NCBI GenBank assembly: GCA_005893305.1
Contig: VBOZ01000001.1
Location: 6,584-70,583, forward strand
Reading direction: 5' to 3'
Length of the DNA: 64,000 nucleotides
Origin: Candidatus Eisenbacteria bacterium
GTDB taxonomy: Bacteria; Eisenbacteria; RBG-16-71-46; SZUA-252
In this document: piece after piece, positions 31,571-40,515 of the stretch
How the letters are laid out: each line of letters starts with the position of its first letter
Numbering within the stretch: position 1 is the first letter of the stretch
Position numbers and translations under genes: made by a program
Notes under the pieces: generated by a model
The model's database searches: none
What the model was told of the DNA's origin: nothing
The model's input: only the letters and a program-made list of their open reading frames with translations

Positions 31571-34500
31571 AAGTAGTTTAATAACTACTTTTAAGCCTTT
31601 TGACGACTTGGGATCCTTCGATCGAGGCGGAAGAGCTTTATCTTCTGCAATAGCGTCGGGTAGGAGAGCGAGAGCTCCTTGGCGGCCTGAAGCTTGTTCC
31701 AATTGTGACGCTCGAGAGCCTGCGAGATGAGCCGGCGCTCCACCTTGGCAACCTCGGCCCGGAGCGTGGACGGCGAATCGCCGTTCTCCTCCTCTTGCTT
31801 GAGAAGGTCGCGGGGCAACAGCTCGATCGACAGCGTGTCCCCGTCGTTGGCCATGACGACGAGGCGCTTCACGACCTTCTCCAGCTCGCGCACATTCCCC
31901 CGCCATGGAAGGCCGGCCAGGAGGGAAATCAATTCCTGGTCCGCGCCGCGGATCTCTTTCCCCATCTCGGTCGCGAAGCGCCGGCAGTAGTGCTCGACCA
32001 AGGGCGGCACGTCCTCCGGCCGCTCGCGGAGCGGCGGGACGCGGAAGCAGATGTCGTTCAGCCGGTAGTAGAGGTCCTCGAGAAATTCGCCGCGCGCGAT
32101 CCGCGCGTTGAGATTCACGATTCACGTTGGTGGCGCAGACGACGCGGACATCCACCTTCGTCGACTTGTTCCCGCCCACCGGACGCACTTCGCGGTTGTC
32201 AAGGACCTGTAGGAGTTTCCCCTGGATCGTGATCGTCGTTTTGTCCACCTCGTCGAGGAAGAGGGTCCCGCCGTTCGCCTCGACGAAGAGGCCCACCTTT
32301 TCCCGCACGGCGCCGGTGAAGGCGCCCTGCACGTGGCCGAACAACTCGCTCTCGAGCAGCTGCTCGGGGAGGGCCGCGCAGTTGACCTGGATGAGCGGCT
32401 TCGTCGCGCGGGCGCTGGACGCGTGGATCGCGCGCGCCAGGAGGCCCTTGCCGCTCCCCGTCTCGCCCTCGATCAGGATCGTCGCGTCGCTCGGGCCGAC
32501 CCGCTCCAGCAGGGAGAGAATCTCGAGCAGCTCGGGGCTTCGCGTGACGATGCCGTGGTCGTTGGCCGATCCCATGAGGCGCCCCCGGAGCGCGGAATTC
32601 TCGCGCGCGAGCCGTTGGCGCGATAGCTCGAGGATCGCCACGGCGACATGGTTCGCGAGCATGGCGATCAGATTGATCTCCCGCTGCTTGAAGGCGCCAA
32701 GCGCGCTCTCCTCCGGGCGGTCCAGGTAGAGGTAGCCCGGAAGCCCCGACGGGAGCGAGAGCGGCATGATCGCGATGCTTGTGCGCGGGCTCAAGTGGGT
32801 GGTGCCCGGCATGTCGCGGAAGCGTGCATCGGCGCCCGCCCGGCTCGAGACCACGGGGGCCGAGGCGAGGCGCGCCGCCCCGATCCGGCGCTCGAGCTCG
32901 CTCAGGAGATCCTGCGCGACGCGATACGACATTCCCACCGACGCGACGATCTCGATCCCGCCGTGGACGGCGGGCGCGGCCACGCAGCCGCGCGCGGCGG
33001 TCACGCGGCGCGCGGTAACGGCCAGCACATCCTGAACCGCCGACTCGGCGTCGACGCCCCGGAGCACGCTCCGGATTTCCTCGAATGCCGAGAACTCGTT
33101 GCTCTGGGCGGAAGTCCCTTCGATCAAACCCTGCTCGATCTCGGCGCGGAACTCCTCGATCTCGCGCGCGAGGGCCGGGTCGTCTTCCGGCGAGAGCAAC
33201 GAGGAGGCGTGATCCAAATGAAGCACCGCCTCGTCGACCTGGCCCCGCATCAGCTCGCTCCGCGACAGCTCGAGCAGGGCACGCGCCGTCAACGTGGGCA
33301 GCGCCAGGCTCTCGTATGCCGCCACCGCGCGGCGGAGGAACCCGATCGATTCGTCGAGAATGCCCCGAGACTTGCCCTTCCGCGCTCGCCGCCGCCACGC
33401 AAGGCCGGCGCCGAGGTTCAAGCGCGCGAGCTCGTAGCGCTTGCCGATCGAGAGGAGAATGCGGCTCGCCTCGCCAAGGCGCTCCTGAGCCGACGGCAGA
33501 TCGCCCGCCTCGGCAGCCGTCAGGCCGAGGAGCCGGAGCGAGCAGGCCTCCTCGATGCGGTCACCCAGGCGGCGCGCGATCGCAAGTGCCCTCTCGCCGC
33601 TCCGCTTCGCGCCCTCGATCTCGCCCATCCGAAGCTGCGCGTCCCCGAGGCGGCGGACCAGCTCGACGGTGAGGTCGGAATCGGGGGCGATCTGGTCGGC
33701 CATCGCGAGGCCGGTTTCGTACTCGGCCCGCGCTTCGGGGAGCATGTCGCGGTCGGCGTAGAGATCGCCGAGCGTCTCTCGCGAAAGAATCGTCTCCCGT
33801 GGGAACCCTCGCTCGACCGACAGGGCGAGCGCCTGCCGGATCAGGTTCTCGGCGGTGGCGAAGTCGCGGCGCTTGCGGCGCAAATTGCCCAGGCAGAAGA
33901 GGGCCCGCGCCTTCCCAACGGGGTTTCCCACCTCGGTGTTCATCTGGAGCCCGCGGCGGTAGTGATCCTCGGCTAGGTCCCATTCGCCCATCTTCTCGTG
34001 CACGATGCCGAGGTTGTGGACGTAGGTCGCCGAGTCGTGAAAGAGACCCGAGCGCTCGCCGATCCGGAGCGCCTGCTCGAGGAACCGCGCCGCCTCCTTG
34101 AAGCGGCAGTGGTTCTTGTGAAGGAGGCCGAGGCTGTTGTACGCCGAGGCCATCCCCGCGTCGTATCCGGCGCGCCGGTAGGTCGCGATCGCGCTCTCGA
34201 AATACTCGCGGGCCGCGTTCCAGTCCCCGGTGCGGAGGGCGATGACCCCGAAAATCATCTCGGTGCGCCCGATATCGAGGTTCAGGGTCGTGTCGCGGAG
34301 GAGGCGATACGCGAGGGTCGCCGCGCGCTGCGCGGGGCGATACCGGCCACGCTCGAAGAGGAGCAGCGCGAGGCTGGCCGCGAGGCGCCCCGCCTGCTCG
34401 CGAGTGACATGCGGGCGGAGGCGGCGGTGTAGATCGTGGAGCGAGTCGACGGCTTCGTTCAGGTCGCCGCGATGCCGCAGACACTCGACGATTTGCGTCC

Positions 34501-34735
34501 CGATCCGGAGCAGATCGTCGCCATTTTGTGGACTGCCGTTTTTCGGATCCGCCTCTAGAGCTCGGCGGTAGTACTCGAGCGCGACGACGTAGTTATCCGC
34601 CGCGAAGTAGAGATCTCCGAGCTCCTGAGCCTTGTGCTCCCCGTACGACCCCGCGTCTGTCGACGCTCGAGCCGGCGAGGCGCCAGAGGTTCGGTGCGGA
34701 ATGTCCGATCGGTCTTTGGGGACAAGTCCGTCCAT
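31550..34735 (-). CDS. TPR-GAF-sigma-54 activator, N-terminal part (frameshifted at 32112-32125)
   Basis: The frame from ATG 34735 (GAGGG upstream) gives about 870 meaningful codons. TPR repeats run from about 30 to 530 (e.g. LGDLYFAADNYVVALEYYRR), then a GAF domain (about 565-720), then the first two thirds of a sigma-54 AAA+ domain. The latter has Walker A GETGSGKG, the sigma-54 contact loop GAFTGA, Walker B GGTLFLDEVD and VRVVCATNVN. There the frame is broken by a tandem duplication of 7 bp and the remaining codons to 31550 are nonsense. The 3' third of the domain and the helix-turn-helix are encoded in the next frame (31591-32118). Deleting one copy of the repeat restores a 1,045-residue protein. 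Such proteins activate sigma-54 promoters from enhancer sites. Confidence 0.75.
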   Translation of the reverse strand: MDGLVPKDRSDIPHRTSGASPARASTDAGSYGEHKAQELGDLYFAADNYVVALEYYRRALEADPKNGSPQNGDDLLRIGTQIVECLRHRGDLNEAVDSLHDLHRRLRPHVTREQAGRLAASLALLLFERGRYRPAQRAATLAYRLLRDTTLNLDIGRTEMIFGVIALRTGDWNAAREYFESAIATYRRAGYDAGMASAYNSLGLLHKNHCRFKEAARFLEQALRIGERSGLFHDSATYVHNLGIVHEKMGEWDLAEDHYRRGLQMNTEVGNPVGKARALFCLGNLRRKRRDFATAENLIRQALALSVERGFPRETILSRETLGDLYADRDMLPEARAEYETGLAMADQIAPDSDLTVELVRRLGDAQLRMGEIEGAKRSGERALAIARRLGDRIEEACSLRLLGLTAAEAGDLPSAQERLGEASRILLSIGKRYELARLNLGAGLAWRRRARKGKSRGILDESIGFLRRAVAAYESLALPTLTARALLELSRSELMRGQVDEAVLHLDHASSLLSPEDDPALAREIEEFRAEIEQGLIEGTSAQSNEFSAFEEIRSVLRGVDAESAVQDVLAVTARRVTAARGCVAAPAVHGGIEIVASVGMSYRVAQDLLSELERRIGAARLASAPVVSSRAGADARFRDMPGTTHLSPRTSIAIMPLSLPSGLPGYLYLDRPEESALGAFKQREINLIAMLANHVAVAILELSRQRLARENSALRGRLMGSANDHGIVTRSPELLEILSLLERVGPSDATILIEGETGSGKGLLARAIHASSARATKPLIQVNCAALPEQLLESELFGHVQGAFTGAVREKVGLFVEANGGTLFLDEVDKTTITIQGKLLQVLDNREVRPVGGNKSTKVDVRVVCATNVNRESQRADRARRISRGPLLPAERHLLPRPAAPRAAGGRAALGRALLPALRDRDGERDPRRGPGIDFPPGRPSMAGECARAGEGREAPRRHGQRRGHAVDRAVAPRPSQARGGERRFAVHAPGRGCQGGAPAHLAGSRASQLEQASGRQGALALLPDAIAEDKALPPRSKDPKSSKGLKVVIKLLNSRKYM
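31571..31590 (-). terminator. AT-rich hairpin directly after activator stop codon
   Basis: AAGTAGTT-TAAT-AACTACTT is a perfect 8-bp inverted repeat abutting the TAA stop of the sigma-54 activator (31591). It lacks a T-tract in the minus direction, so termination is possible rather than sure. Confidence 0.4.
31591..32118 (-). CDS. Sigma-54 activator, C-terminal part with Fis-type HTH (frameshifted)
   Basis: 175 codons that continue the AAA+ domain exactly where the upstream frame fails: LNARIARGEFLEDLYYRLND, then PPLRERPEDVPPL, then LPWRGNVRELEKVV with the sensor-2 Arg region. A Fis-type helix-turn-helix ends the protein (LISQALERHNWNKLQAAKEL). The GTG at 32118 lies within the duplicated 7-mer and is unlikely to be a real start. 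Alone, the fragment lacks the ATPase core and could only bind DNA. Confidence 0.7.
   Translation of the reverse strand: MNLNARIARGEFLEDLYYRLNDICFRVPPLRERPEDVPPLVEHYCRRFATEMGKEIRGADQELISLLAGLPWRGNVRELEKVVKRLVVMANDGDTLSIELLPRDLLKQEEENGDSPSTLRAEVAKVERRLISQALERHNWNKLQAAKELSLSYPTLLQKIKLFRLDRRIPSRQKA
32112..32125. repeat. Tandem 7-bp duplication GATTCAC x2 causing frameshift
   Basis: GATTCAC at 32112-32118 is repeated at 32119-32125. With one copy the activator reads ...CATNVNLNARIA..., the standard family sequence. With two copies the frame is lost. Confidence 0.9.
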
Positions 34736-34816
34736 TCCGGCCCTCGAATTCTTCCATACTACGGAGCGCGGTCAGGCTTTTGACCTGGCCACGCATCGCC
34801 CGCGCCGCGGGAGATG

Positions 34817-35116
34817 CTACCAATACCAGCGCAGGCCGTAGCCCATGCGAATCAGCCGGAGGTAGTTCCTGACGGTACTTCCGACCGACAACCGATGACC
34901 ACTCGTTACCGTCGCGTAGGAGATGCCAATCTGCATGGTGGCACCCTTCACGATCGTTCCATCACCGTCGCCCTTGGGTGGGGGCGGATTTTCATCCCCC
35001 AAATCTTTGAACGGTCTGGGAAGGGCGAACGCGGATGGCGAGATGGCCGGAGTCAGGCAGAGCACGGCGAGGAGAACACCTAACCGGATGAAACGGCGTG
35101 GAACCAGGACCCTCAT
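34817..35116 (-). CDS. Small secreted protein, function unknown
   Basis: 99 residues from ATG 35116, with GAGGAG about 9 nt upstream. A clear signal peptide (LGVLLAVLCLTPAISPSAFA) is followed by a Pro/Asp/Gly-rich linker and a short region with alternating hydrophobic residues (ATMQIGISYATVTSGH, YLRLIRMGYGLRWYW), perhaps two or three beta strands. No family is recognised. It lies 81 nt upstream of the sigma-54 activator on the same strand. Confidence 0.5.
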   Translation of the reverse strand: MRVLVPRRFIRLGVLLAVLCLTPAISPSAFALPRPFKDLGDENPPPPKGDGDGTIVKGATMQIGISYATVTSGHRLSVGSTVRNYLRLIRMGYGLRWYW

Positions 35117-35398
35117 TCCCTTGCTCCTCGAAGGTGAAGCGGCACCCGGCGCATCAGCCACTTCCCTTGACTGTTTCGGGCAGCTCGTCAGTGAGCGTCT
35201 TAGCCGCGATCGCCTTACCGCTGGCCGAGAGGGATGCCCCCGCGCAGGAGGCAGGCACCCTCTGACGAACACTACCTCTAACTAATGAAGATAACTTCGT
35301 ATGGCGGCGTGGTCAAGCGATTTGTCGCGCGGAACGCACTTTGCGGTCGAAGGTCAGCTGATTTTGGGGAAACCGGAGCGACTCCCGGAAAGGGGCAG
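35117..35398. other. 282-bp intergenic region, no gene found
   Basis: This is the 3' flank of the Ppx-like gene and upstream of the small secreted gene. No promoter with good elements, hairpin or RNA gene was recognised. The AT-richer part lies around 35275-35310. Confidence 0.5.
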
Positions 35399-36454
35399 CT
35401 AGGCCCGGGCCGACTGGCCGGCGCCTCGGACCGCTTTCCGAGCCTCGCTCAGGACCAAACCGTAGCGAAGTCCCCTGGTCGATACGGAAACGCCGTTCAC
35501 CGCGAATCGCGCCACGAATTCGCAGAGGATGATCGCCCCCGCTGGGATGATGTCGGCGCGCCCGCGGCTCACGCCCGCGAGGTCCCGTCTCTGGGAGAGT
35601 GGGATCGCGCATAATTGCTTCCCGATGCTCGAGATGCGCTCGCGGGTCAGGTGGTGATTCTCGATCCTGGAGGGATCGTACTTGACGAGGCCAAGGTCCA
35701 GCGCGCCGAACGCCGTCACGGTACCACCCACGCCGATCGCGCGCTCGATTCCATTGACGTCGAACGCCCCAAGCTTCTCCGCGAACACGTCCAGGACGTG
35801 GCCCCTGATCTTCTCGAGCTCCGCCTCCGATGGGGGGTCGCTGCGGACCATCCGCTCGGTCAGCCGGACGCAGCCTAATTCCAGGCTTATCACCTGGGTG
35901 CCGGTCTCACCCTCACCGCTGATGATCTCCGTGCTCCCACCCCCGATGTCGACGACGATGGAGTGGCCGCGGGAGTGATTGAGCCCGCTCAGGACCGCGA
36001 GGAAGACCAGCCGAGCCTCTTCCTCGCCGGATAGGATCTCGACCGGATACCCAATTCGCTCGGAGAAACGCGCGGCCAGCTCGGGACCATTTCGGGCGAC
36101 GCGGAAGGCGTTGGTACCGGCGACTCGGATGCGGCTCGCGCCGCTGTACTCGGCCTCGTGGACGAAGCGCTCGAGGCACTCGAGAGTGCGCGCGGCCGCG
36201 CCATCGTCAATGGCGCCGGTGCGATCGAGGCCCTCGCCCAGCCGGGAGATTTCGCCCATTCGATGGGCGGTGCGCAGGCGCTCCCTCTCATCGACGTCGG
36301 CGACAAGCAGCCGGACGGAATTGGTGCCGATATCGACGGCACCGATCCTAACGGTGGACTCGGTCGAGGTTAGAACGGGACCCTCGGAAAAGCGACGGAC
36401 GGTTGCGCGGCATGCCCCCTTCGGTTGACTCCGCGATCCAATCGACCGTACCAT
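35399..36454 (-). CDS. Ppx/GppA-family exopolyphosphatase / guanosine pentaphosphatase
   Basis: 351 residues as read from ATG 36454. The ASKHA fold signature is complete: phosphate-1 motif VDIGTNSVRLLVAD, then ILSGEEEARLVFLAV, phosphate-2 motif VVDIGGGSTEII, then AIGVGGTVTAFGAL. The length of the catalytic part (about 315 residues) fits the short two-domain form. Members hydrolyse polyphosphate or pppGpp. The start is uncertain: the conserved part begins only at about residue 35, no other ATG, GTG or TTG lies between, and ATG 36454 is only 8 bp from the divergent rlmN start. Confidence 0.88.
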   Translation of the reverse strand: MVRSIGSRSQPKGACRATVRRFSEGPVLTSTESTVRIGAVDIGTNSVRLLVADVDERERLRTAHRMGEISRLGEGLDRTGAIDDGAAARTLECLERFVHEAEYSGASRIRVAGTNAFRVARNGPELAARFSERIGYPVEILSGEEEARLVFLAVLSGLNHSRGHSIVVDIGGGSTEIISGEGETGTQVISLELGCVRLTERMVRSDPPSEAELEKIRGHVLDVFAEKLGAFDVNGIERAIGVGGTVTAFGALDLGLVKYDPSRIENHHLTRERISSIGKQLCAIPLSQRRDLAGVSRGRADIIPAGAIILCEFVARFAVNGVSVSTRGLRYGLVLSEARKAVRGAGQSARA

Positions 36455-36462
36455 ATGTAACT

Positions 36463-37569
36463 ATGGTTGTAAAGACGGAAACCGTTATCAGACCACAAAA
36501 TGGCCGCATCACTCCGCCACGGGACGGGCGCGAGAGTCTCCTCGGGCTGACCCATGAGGAGCTGGCGCGGGTTCTCATTGCCATGGGCGAGAAGCCGTTC
36601 CGGGGCCGTCAGATCGCGGAATGGATCTATGCCCGCGGTGCGTCGGATTTCGCAGCCATGACCAACCTTCCGGCGAAGCTGCGGGAGCGCCTGAATGAGG
36701 AGTTCCGCATCGGAACGCTGGCCGAGCAGGGACGGCGGGAGACGGCGGACCGCCGCACCCGCAAGGTGGCCCTCTCACTCGAGGACCGCGGCGTCATCGA
36801 ATCGGTCTACATGTCCACGCCGCGGCGCGTGACCTTCTGCCTTTCCTCGCAGCACGGCTGCGGCTTCGCCTGCCGCTTCTGCGCCACGGGCCGCATGGGA
36901 CGCGGCAGGAACCTTTCGACGGGCGAAATCCTGGAACAAGCCATCCGCCTCCGGCGCGAGCTGCCCGAGGGAGAACACGATTTCAATGTCGTCATGATGG
37001 GGATGGGCGAGCCGCTGGAGAACTACGACGCGGTGTTGGGAGCGCTGGGAATCTTGACCGACCCGAACGGGATGGGCGTTCCGTCCAAGCGGATCACGAT
37101 CTCCACGGTCGGCCTCGTGCCCCAGGTCCTCCGCCTGGCCGACGAGGGGCGGCGCTACCGGCTGGCGGTCTCGCTGCACGCCGCGAGCGACGAGCTTCGC
37201 TCGAAGCTCATGCCGGTGAACCGGCGCTACCCGCTCGAGCAGCTCATGCGCGCCGTCCGGATCCACATCGAGAAGGTTCGGCAGCGGGTCACGTTCGAGT
37301 ACATCCTGATCGAGGAGATCAATGACACGATGGCCGAGGCGGCGCGGCTCGTCCGCCTGGTGGGGCAGCTCCCGTGCCGGGTGAATCTGATTCCCTACAA
37401 TCCGATCGGCCCGGGCCGCTTCCGCCGTCCTTCCGCCGAGCGGATCCAGCGGTTCGTCGACTACCTGGCGCCCCGCGTCGCCGCGGTGACCGTGCGGTAC
37501 AGCCAGGGCGTGGAGATCGGCGCGGCGTGCGGCCAGCTGGCGGGCGAAGCGGAAGGCGCGCTCCCCTGA
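36463..37569 (+). CDS. rlmN: 23S rRNA (adenine-2503-C2)-methyltransferase
   Basis: 368 residues, the usual length. It is a radical-SAM enzyme with HGCGFACRFCATG holding the CxxxCxxC cluster site (about residue 132). Conserved segments include GEKPFRGRQIAEWIY, MTNLPAKLRERL, MMGMGEPLENYDAV, TISTVGLVP and LAVSLHAASDELR. The C-terminal Cys that forms the methyl-carrying thiol is present near the end (GAACGQLAG). It methylates A2503 of 23S rRNA and often A37 of some tRNAs. ATG 36463 is chosen; a more upstream in-frame start at 36403 would overlap the Ppx-like gene. Confidence 0.93.
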   Translation: MVVKTETVIRPQNGRITPPRDGRESLLGLTHEELARVLIAMGEKPFRGRQIAEWIYARGASDFAAMTNLPAKLRERLNEEFRIGTLAEQGRRETADRRTRKVALSLEDRGVIESVYMSTPRRVTFCLSSQHGCGFACRFCATGRMGRGRNLSTGEILEQAIRLRRELPEGEHDFNVVMMGMGEPLENYDAVLGALGILTDPNGMGVPSKRITISTVGLVPQVLRLADEGRRYRLAVSLHAASDELRSKLMPVNRRYPLEQLMRAVRIHIEKVRQRVTFEYILIEEINDTMAEAARLVRLVGQLPCRVNLIPYNPIGPGRFRRPSAERIQRFVDYLAPRVAAVTVRYSQGVEIGAACGQLAGEAEGALP

Positions 37570-37591
37570 CGCGGCGGAGCGGCGGCGGGAA

Positions 37592-39151
37592 ATGATCGGC
37601 ACGCTTCGAGGGCGACTCCTGGCCCTCTTTTTTCTGGTCTCCCTCATCCCCTCGCTGGGGCTCACTTTCTTCGTCACACAGTATCTGGCGCGGAGCCTGG
37701 CGGCGCTCAAGAACCCGGAGACGGAGCGTGCGCTCACCCAGTCGCTCGAGGTCATTCGCGGCGGCATCGAGCGCTTGGCCAGCGACGCGCGCCAGCATGC
37801 CGAGGCGATGGTGCAGGAACCGGAGGCGGCGGCGCTCCTCCCCGCCAATCGGAGCGGCGACCTGGAGCGCTTCCTCCGTGACGAAGCGAGAAGCCGTGGC
37901 CTCGACTATGTCTGTCTCTACCGGATTCGTGGCGGCGTCGAGCGCGTATTCGGCGCGCGGCTCGGCCCCCGCATCACCCTTCCCCAACCGGACCGGGAGT
38001 CGATCCTCGACGCGCTCCAGCACGGGGGGCTCGTCTCGGGAGACGACGCGCCCCGGCAGGTGAGCGGCATCGCCGCGGTCGGGAGCGACAGGGCGATCCT
38101 GACCGGGTACCAGCTCGATCCCGAGATCTCCTCGGAGATCGTGGCGCTGCAGAGGAACCTCTCGATGTACAAGCGCCTCGGCGTCTACACGTGGCTCTCG
38201 CAGCGGAGCCTCTGGATCTTCGCCGGCCTCTGGAGCCTGGTGCTCGGGGCCGTGAGCTTCGGCCTCGCCTACCTCGTATCGAAGGGGATCGCGAAGCCGA
38301 TCGTCGCGCTCCGCGAGGGCATGGCGCAGGCCTCGCAGGGAGATCTGTCCCATCGCGTGAAGCCGTCCGGAACGAGCGAGGTCCGCTTCCTCGCCGCATC
38401 GTTCAACCGGATGGTGGAGGAGATTCAATCGTCGCGTCGCGCGCTCCTCCGGGCGGAGCGCCTCGCCGCGTGGCGCGAGGTCGCGCGCGCGGTCGCGCAC
38501 GAGATCCGAAATCCCCTCACGCCGATCCAGTTCGCGCTCCAGAGACTCCGGGACGAGGCGCGGCGCGGCGAGCCACCCCGCGCGGAGGTGGTCGCGGAGA
38601 ACACCGAGGCGATCCTGCGCGAGGTCCACTCGCTCCAGGAGTTCGCGACGGCATTCTCCGCGGTCGCCCAGCTTCCCGAGCCGAAGTTCGCGCCGTGCGA
38701 CCTCGCCGCTCTCGTCGAGGACGCGGCGAAGCTCTACGACGGCTCCTCTCCGGTCGAGTTCCGCGTTGAGGTGGAGCGTCCCGTTCCCTTAGCCTGGGCG
38801 GATGCGGGCCAAATCCAGCGGGTCATCGTGAATCTGATCAAGAACGCGACCGACGTCGTGGGAGATCGCGGCGTCGTCACGCTGCGCGTTCGCCGCGAGT
38901 CGAATGGCGGCGGCGGGGTCGCGCTGGAATGCGAGGACAACGGCCCGGGCATGGACGCGGCCACCCTCGAGCGGGCGACGCACCCCGGATTCACCACGAA
39001 ATCGACCGGGAGCGGCCTCGGGCTCACCTTGGTCCAGCGGATCGTGGAGCAGCACGGGGGAAGATTCGGCCTCGATTCGAGCCCCGGCGTCGGAACGCGG
39101 GCGTGGCTCACGGTGCCGGCCGCTTCGGGTTCCCACGAGGAAACCGGGTGA
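37592..39151 (+). CDS. Membrane histidine kinase, NtrY-like
   Basis: 519 residues. Two transmembrane segments (about 7-28 and 205-228) enclose a periplasmic sensor domain. HAMP (about 230-280) follows, then the kinase core: H-box AVAHEIRNPLTPIQFA, N-box NLIKNATDVV, G1 DNGPGMD and G2 GSGLGLTLV. The HEIRNPLTPIQ form is typical of NtrY kinases. The stop overlaps the response regulator start (GTGA), so the two form a pair that probably controls sigma-54 promoters. Confidence 0.9.
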   Translation: MIGTLRGRLLALFFLVSLIPSLGLTFFVTQYLARSLAALKNPETERALTQSLEVIRGGIERLASDARQHAEAMVQEPEAAALLPANRSGDLERFLRDEARSRGLDYVCLYRIRGGVERVFGARLGPRITLPQPDRESILDALQHGGLVSGDDAPRQVSGIAAVGSDRAILTGYQLDPEISSEIVALQRNLSMYKRLGVYTWLSQRSLWIFAGLWSLVLGAVSFGLAYLVSKGIAKPIVALREGMAQASQGDLSHRVKPSGTSEVRFLAASFNRMVEEIQSSRRALLRAERLAAWREVARAVAHEIRNPLTPIQFALQRLRDEARRGEPPRAEVVAENTEAILREVHSLQEFATAFSAVAQLPEPKFAPCDLAALVEDAAKLYDGSSPVEFRVEVERPVPLAWADAGQIQRVIVNLIKNATDVVGDRGVVTLRVRRESNGGGGVALECEDNGPGMDAATLERATHPGFTTKSTGSGLGLTLVQRIVEQHGGRFGLDSSPGVGTRAWLTVPAASGSHEETG

Positions 39152-40515
39152 GCCCCGCGGCCGGATCGAAGACCCGCATCCTGATCGTCGACGACGAGCC
39201 GTCGGTCCTCCTCGAGACCGCGGCGAGCCTGAAGCGCCACTACGACCCGGTGACCGCGCCGAGCGCCGAAGAGGCGGAGCGGATCCTGTCCCTTGAGCGC
39301 GTCGATCTCCTTCTGACCGACCTGAAGCTCCCAGGCAAGGACGGCCTCGCCCTCCTGGAGATCGCCAAGGCGGCGAACCCCGATCTCCCCGTCGTGGTGA
39401 TGTCGGGCCATGGGTCGATCGAGGACGCGGTGAAGGCGATTCGCCTCGGCGCCGCCGATTTCGTCGAGAAGCCGTTCGGGCCCGACCGCCTCCACCTCAC
39501 GGTCGAGCGCGCCCTCGAGATCCGCGCGCTTCAGCGGGAGAACGAGCGGCTGCGCGCGATGACCGGCGCGGGCGACCAGATGGTCGGCAAGAGCGCCGGC
39601 CTGGAACAAATTCGCGCCGAGATCGCGAAGGTCGCGCGCACGGACGCGAAGGTCCTGATCACCGGCGAGAGCGGCACGGGCAAGGAGCTGGTCGCGCGCG
39701 CGATCCACAAGGCGAGCGCCCGGGCGCGGGGGCCGTTCGAGAAGCTCAATTGCGCGGCGCTCCCCAAGGACCTCGTCGAGAGCGAGCTCTTCGGATACGA
39801 GAAGGGCGCCTTCACGGGCGCGACCCAGATGAAGCGCGGCCGCCTCGAAGCCGCCGACGAGGGCACGCTCTTCTTGGACGAGGTCGGCGACATGAGCCTG
39901 GATACCCAGGCCAAGTTCCTGCGCGCGATCGAGACCGGCGAGATCGAGCGCCTCGGAGGAACCCGCACGATTTCGGTCGACACCCGGATCGTGGCGGCGA
40001 CGAACAAGGATCTTCCCGCGGAGATCCAGGCGGGACGATTCCGGGAGGATCTCTTCTATCGCTTGAACGTCGTCCCCATCGATCTTCCGTCACTTCGCCA
40101 GCGGCGCGAGGACATCCCGCTCCTGCTCGCCCACTTCGTCGCTCAGCTCGGGGCGGAGCACGGACGCCCACCGCGCGCCTTCTCGAAGGAGGCCATCGAT
40201 CGTCTCACCAAGTACTCCTGGCCCGGGAACATCCGCGAGCTTCGGAATCTGATCGAGCGGATCCTCATCATGACCGACGGTGAGACCGTGGGCCTCGGCG
40301 AGGTCGAGGAGGTGCTCCCCTCCGAATCCGACGACGACCCGCCGAGCGAGATCAAGGCCGCGCGCGACAAGGCGGAGCGCGACACCATTCTCTCGACGTT
40401 GAAGCAGTGCCAGTGGAACGTGACGGAGGCGTCGCGGCGCCTGGGGATGGATCGCGGCTATCTCCACCGGAAGATCAAGCGGTATGGGCTGGCGCGCGAG
40501 ACCGCCGGCTCTTAG
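39148..40515 (+). CDS. Sigma-54-dependent response regulator, NtrC/NtrX family
   Basis: 455 residues from GTG 39148. Receiver (about 8-125): ILIVDDEPSVL and phospho-acceptor Asp in LLLTDLKLPGKDG. AAA+ domain (about 145-375): Walker A GESGTGKE, the sigma-54 contact loop GAFTGA, Walker B GTLFLDEVGD, YRLNVVPIDLPSLRQR and SWPGNIRELRNL. The Fis-type HTH is at the C-terminus (WNVTEASRRLGMDRGYLHRK). All motifs are intact, so unlike the activator at 31591-34735 it should be functional. It is a candidate regulator of the sigma-54-type promoters at 18298 and 58883. Confidence 0.93.
   Translation: MSPAAGSKTRILIVDDEPSVLLETAASLKRHYDPVTAPSAEEAERILSLERVDLLLTDLKLPGKDGLALLEIAKAANPDLPVVVMSGHGSIEDAVKAIRLGAADFVEKPFGPDRLHLTVERALEIRALQRENERLRAMTGAGDQMVGKSAGLEQIRAEIAKVARTDAKVLITGESGTGKELVARAIHKASARARGPFEKLNCAALPKDLVESELFGYEKGAFTGATQMKRGRLEAADEGTLFLDEVGDMSLDTQAKFLRAIETGEIERLGGTRTISVDTRIVAATNKDLPAEIQAGRFREDLFYRLNVVPIDLPSLRQRREDIPLLLAHFVAQLGAEHGRPPRAFSKEAIDRLTKYSWPGNIRELRNLIERILIMTDGETVGLGEVEEVLPSESDDDPPSEIKAARDKAERDTILSTLKQCQWNVTEASRRLGMDRGYLHRKIKRYGLARETAGS

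Noticed and set aside
31434-31730. 98-residue plus-strand frame in the AT-richer gap
   Set aside because: It runs into the antisense of the activator's helix-turn-helix region and has no ribosome-binding site or domain.
35291-35302. 12-bp match to one arm of loxP (ATAACTTCGTAT)
   Set aside because: The spacer and second arm are absent, so it is almost certainly chance.
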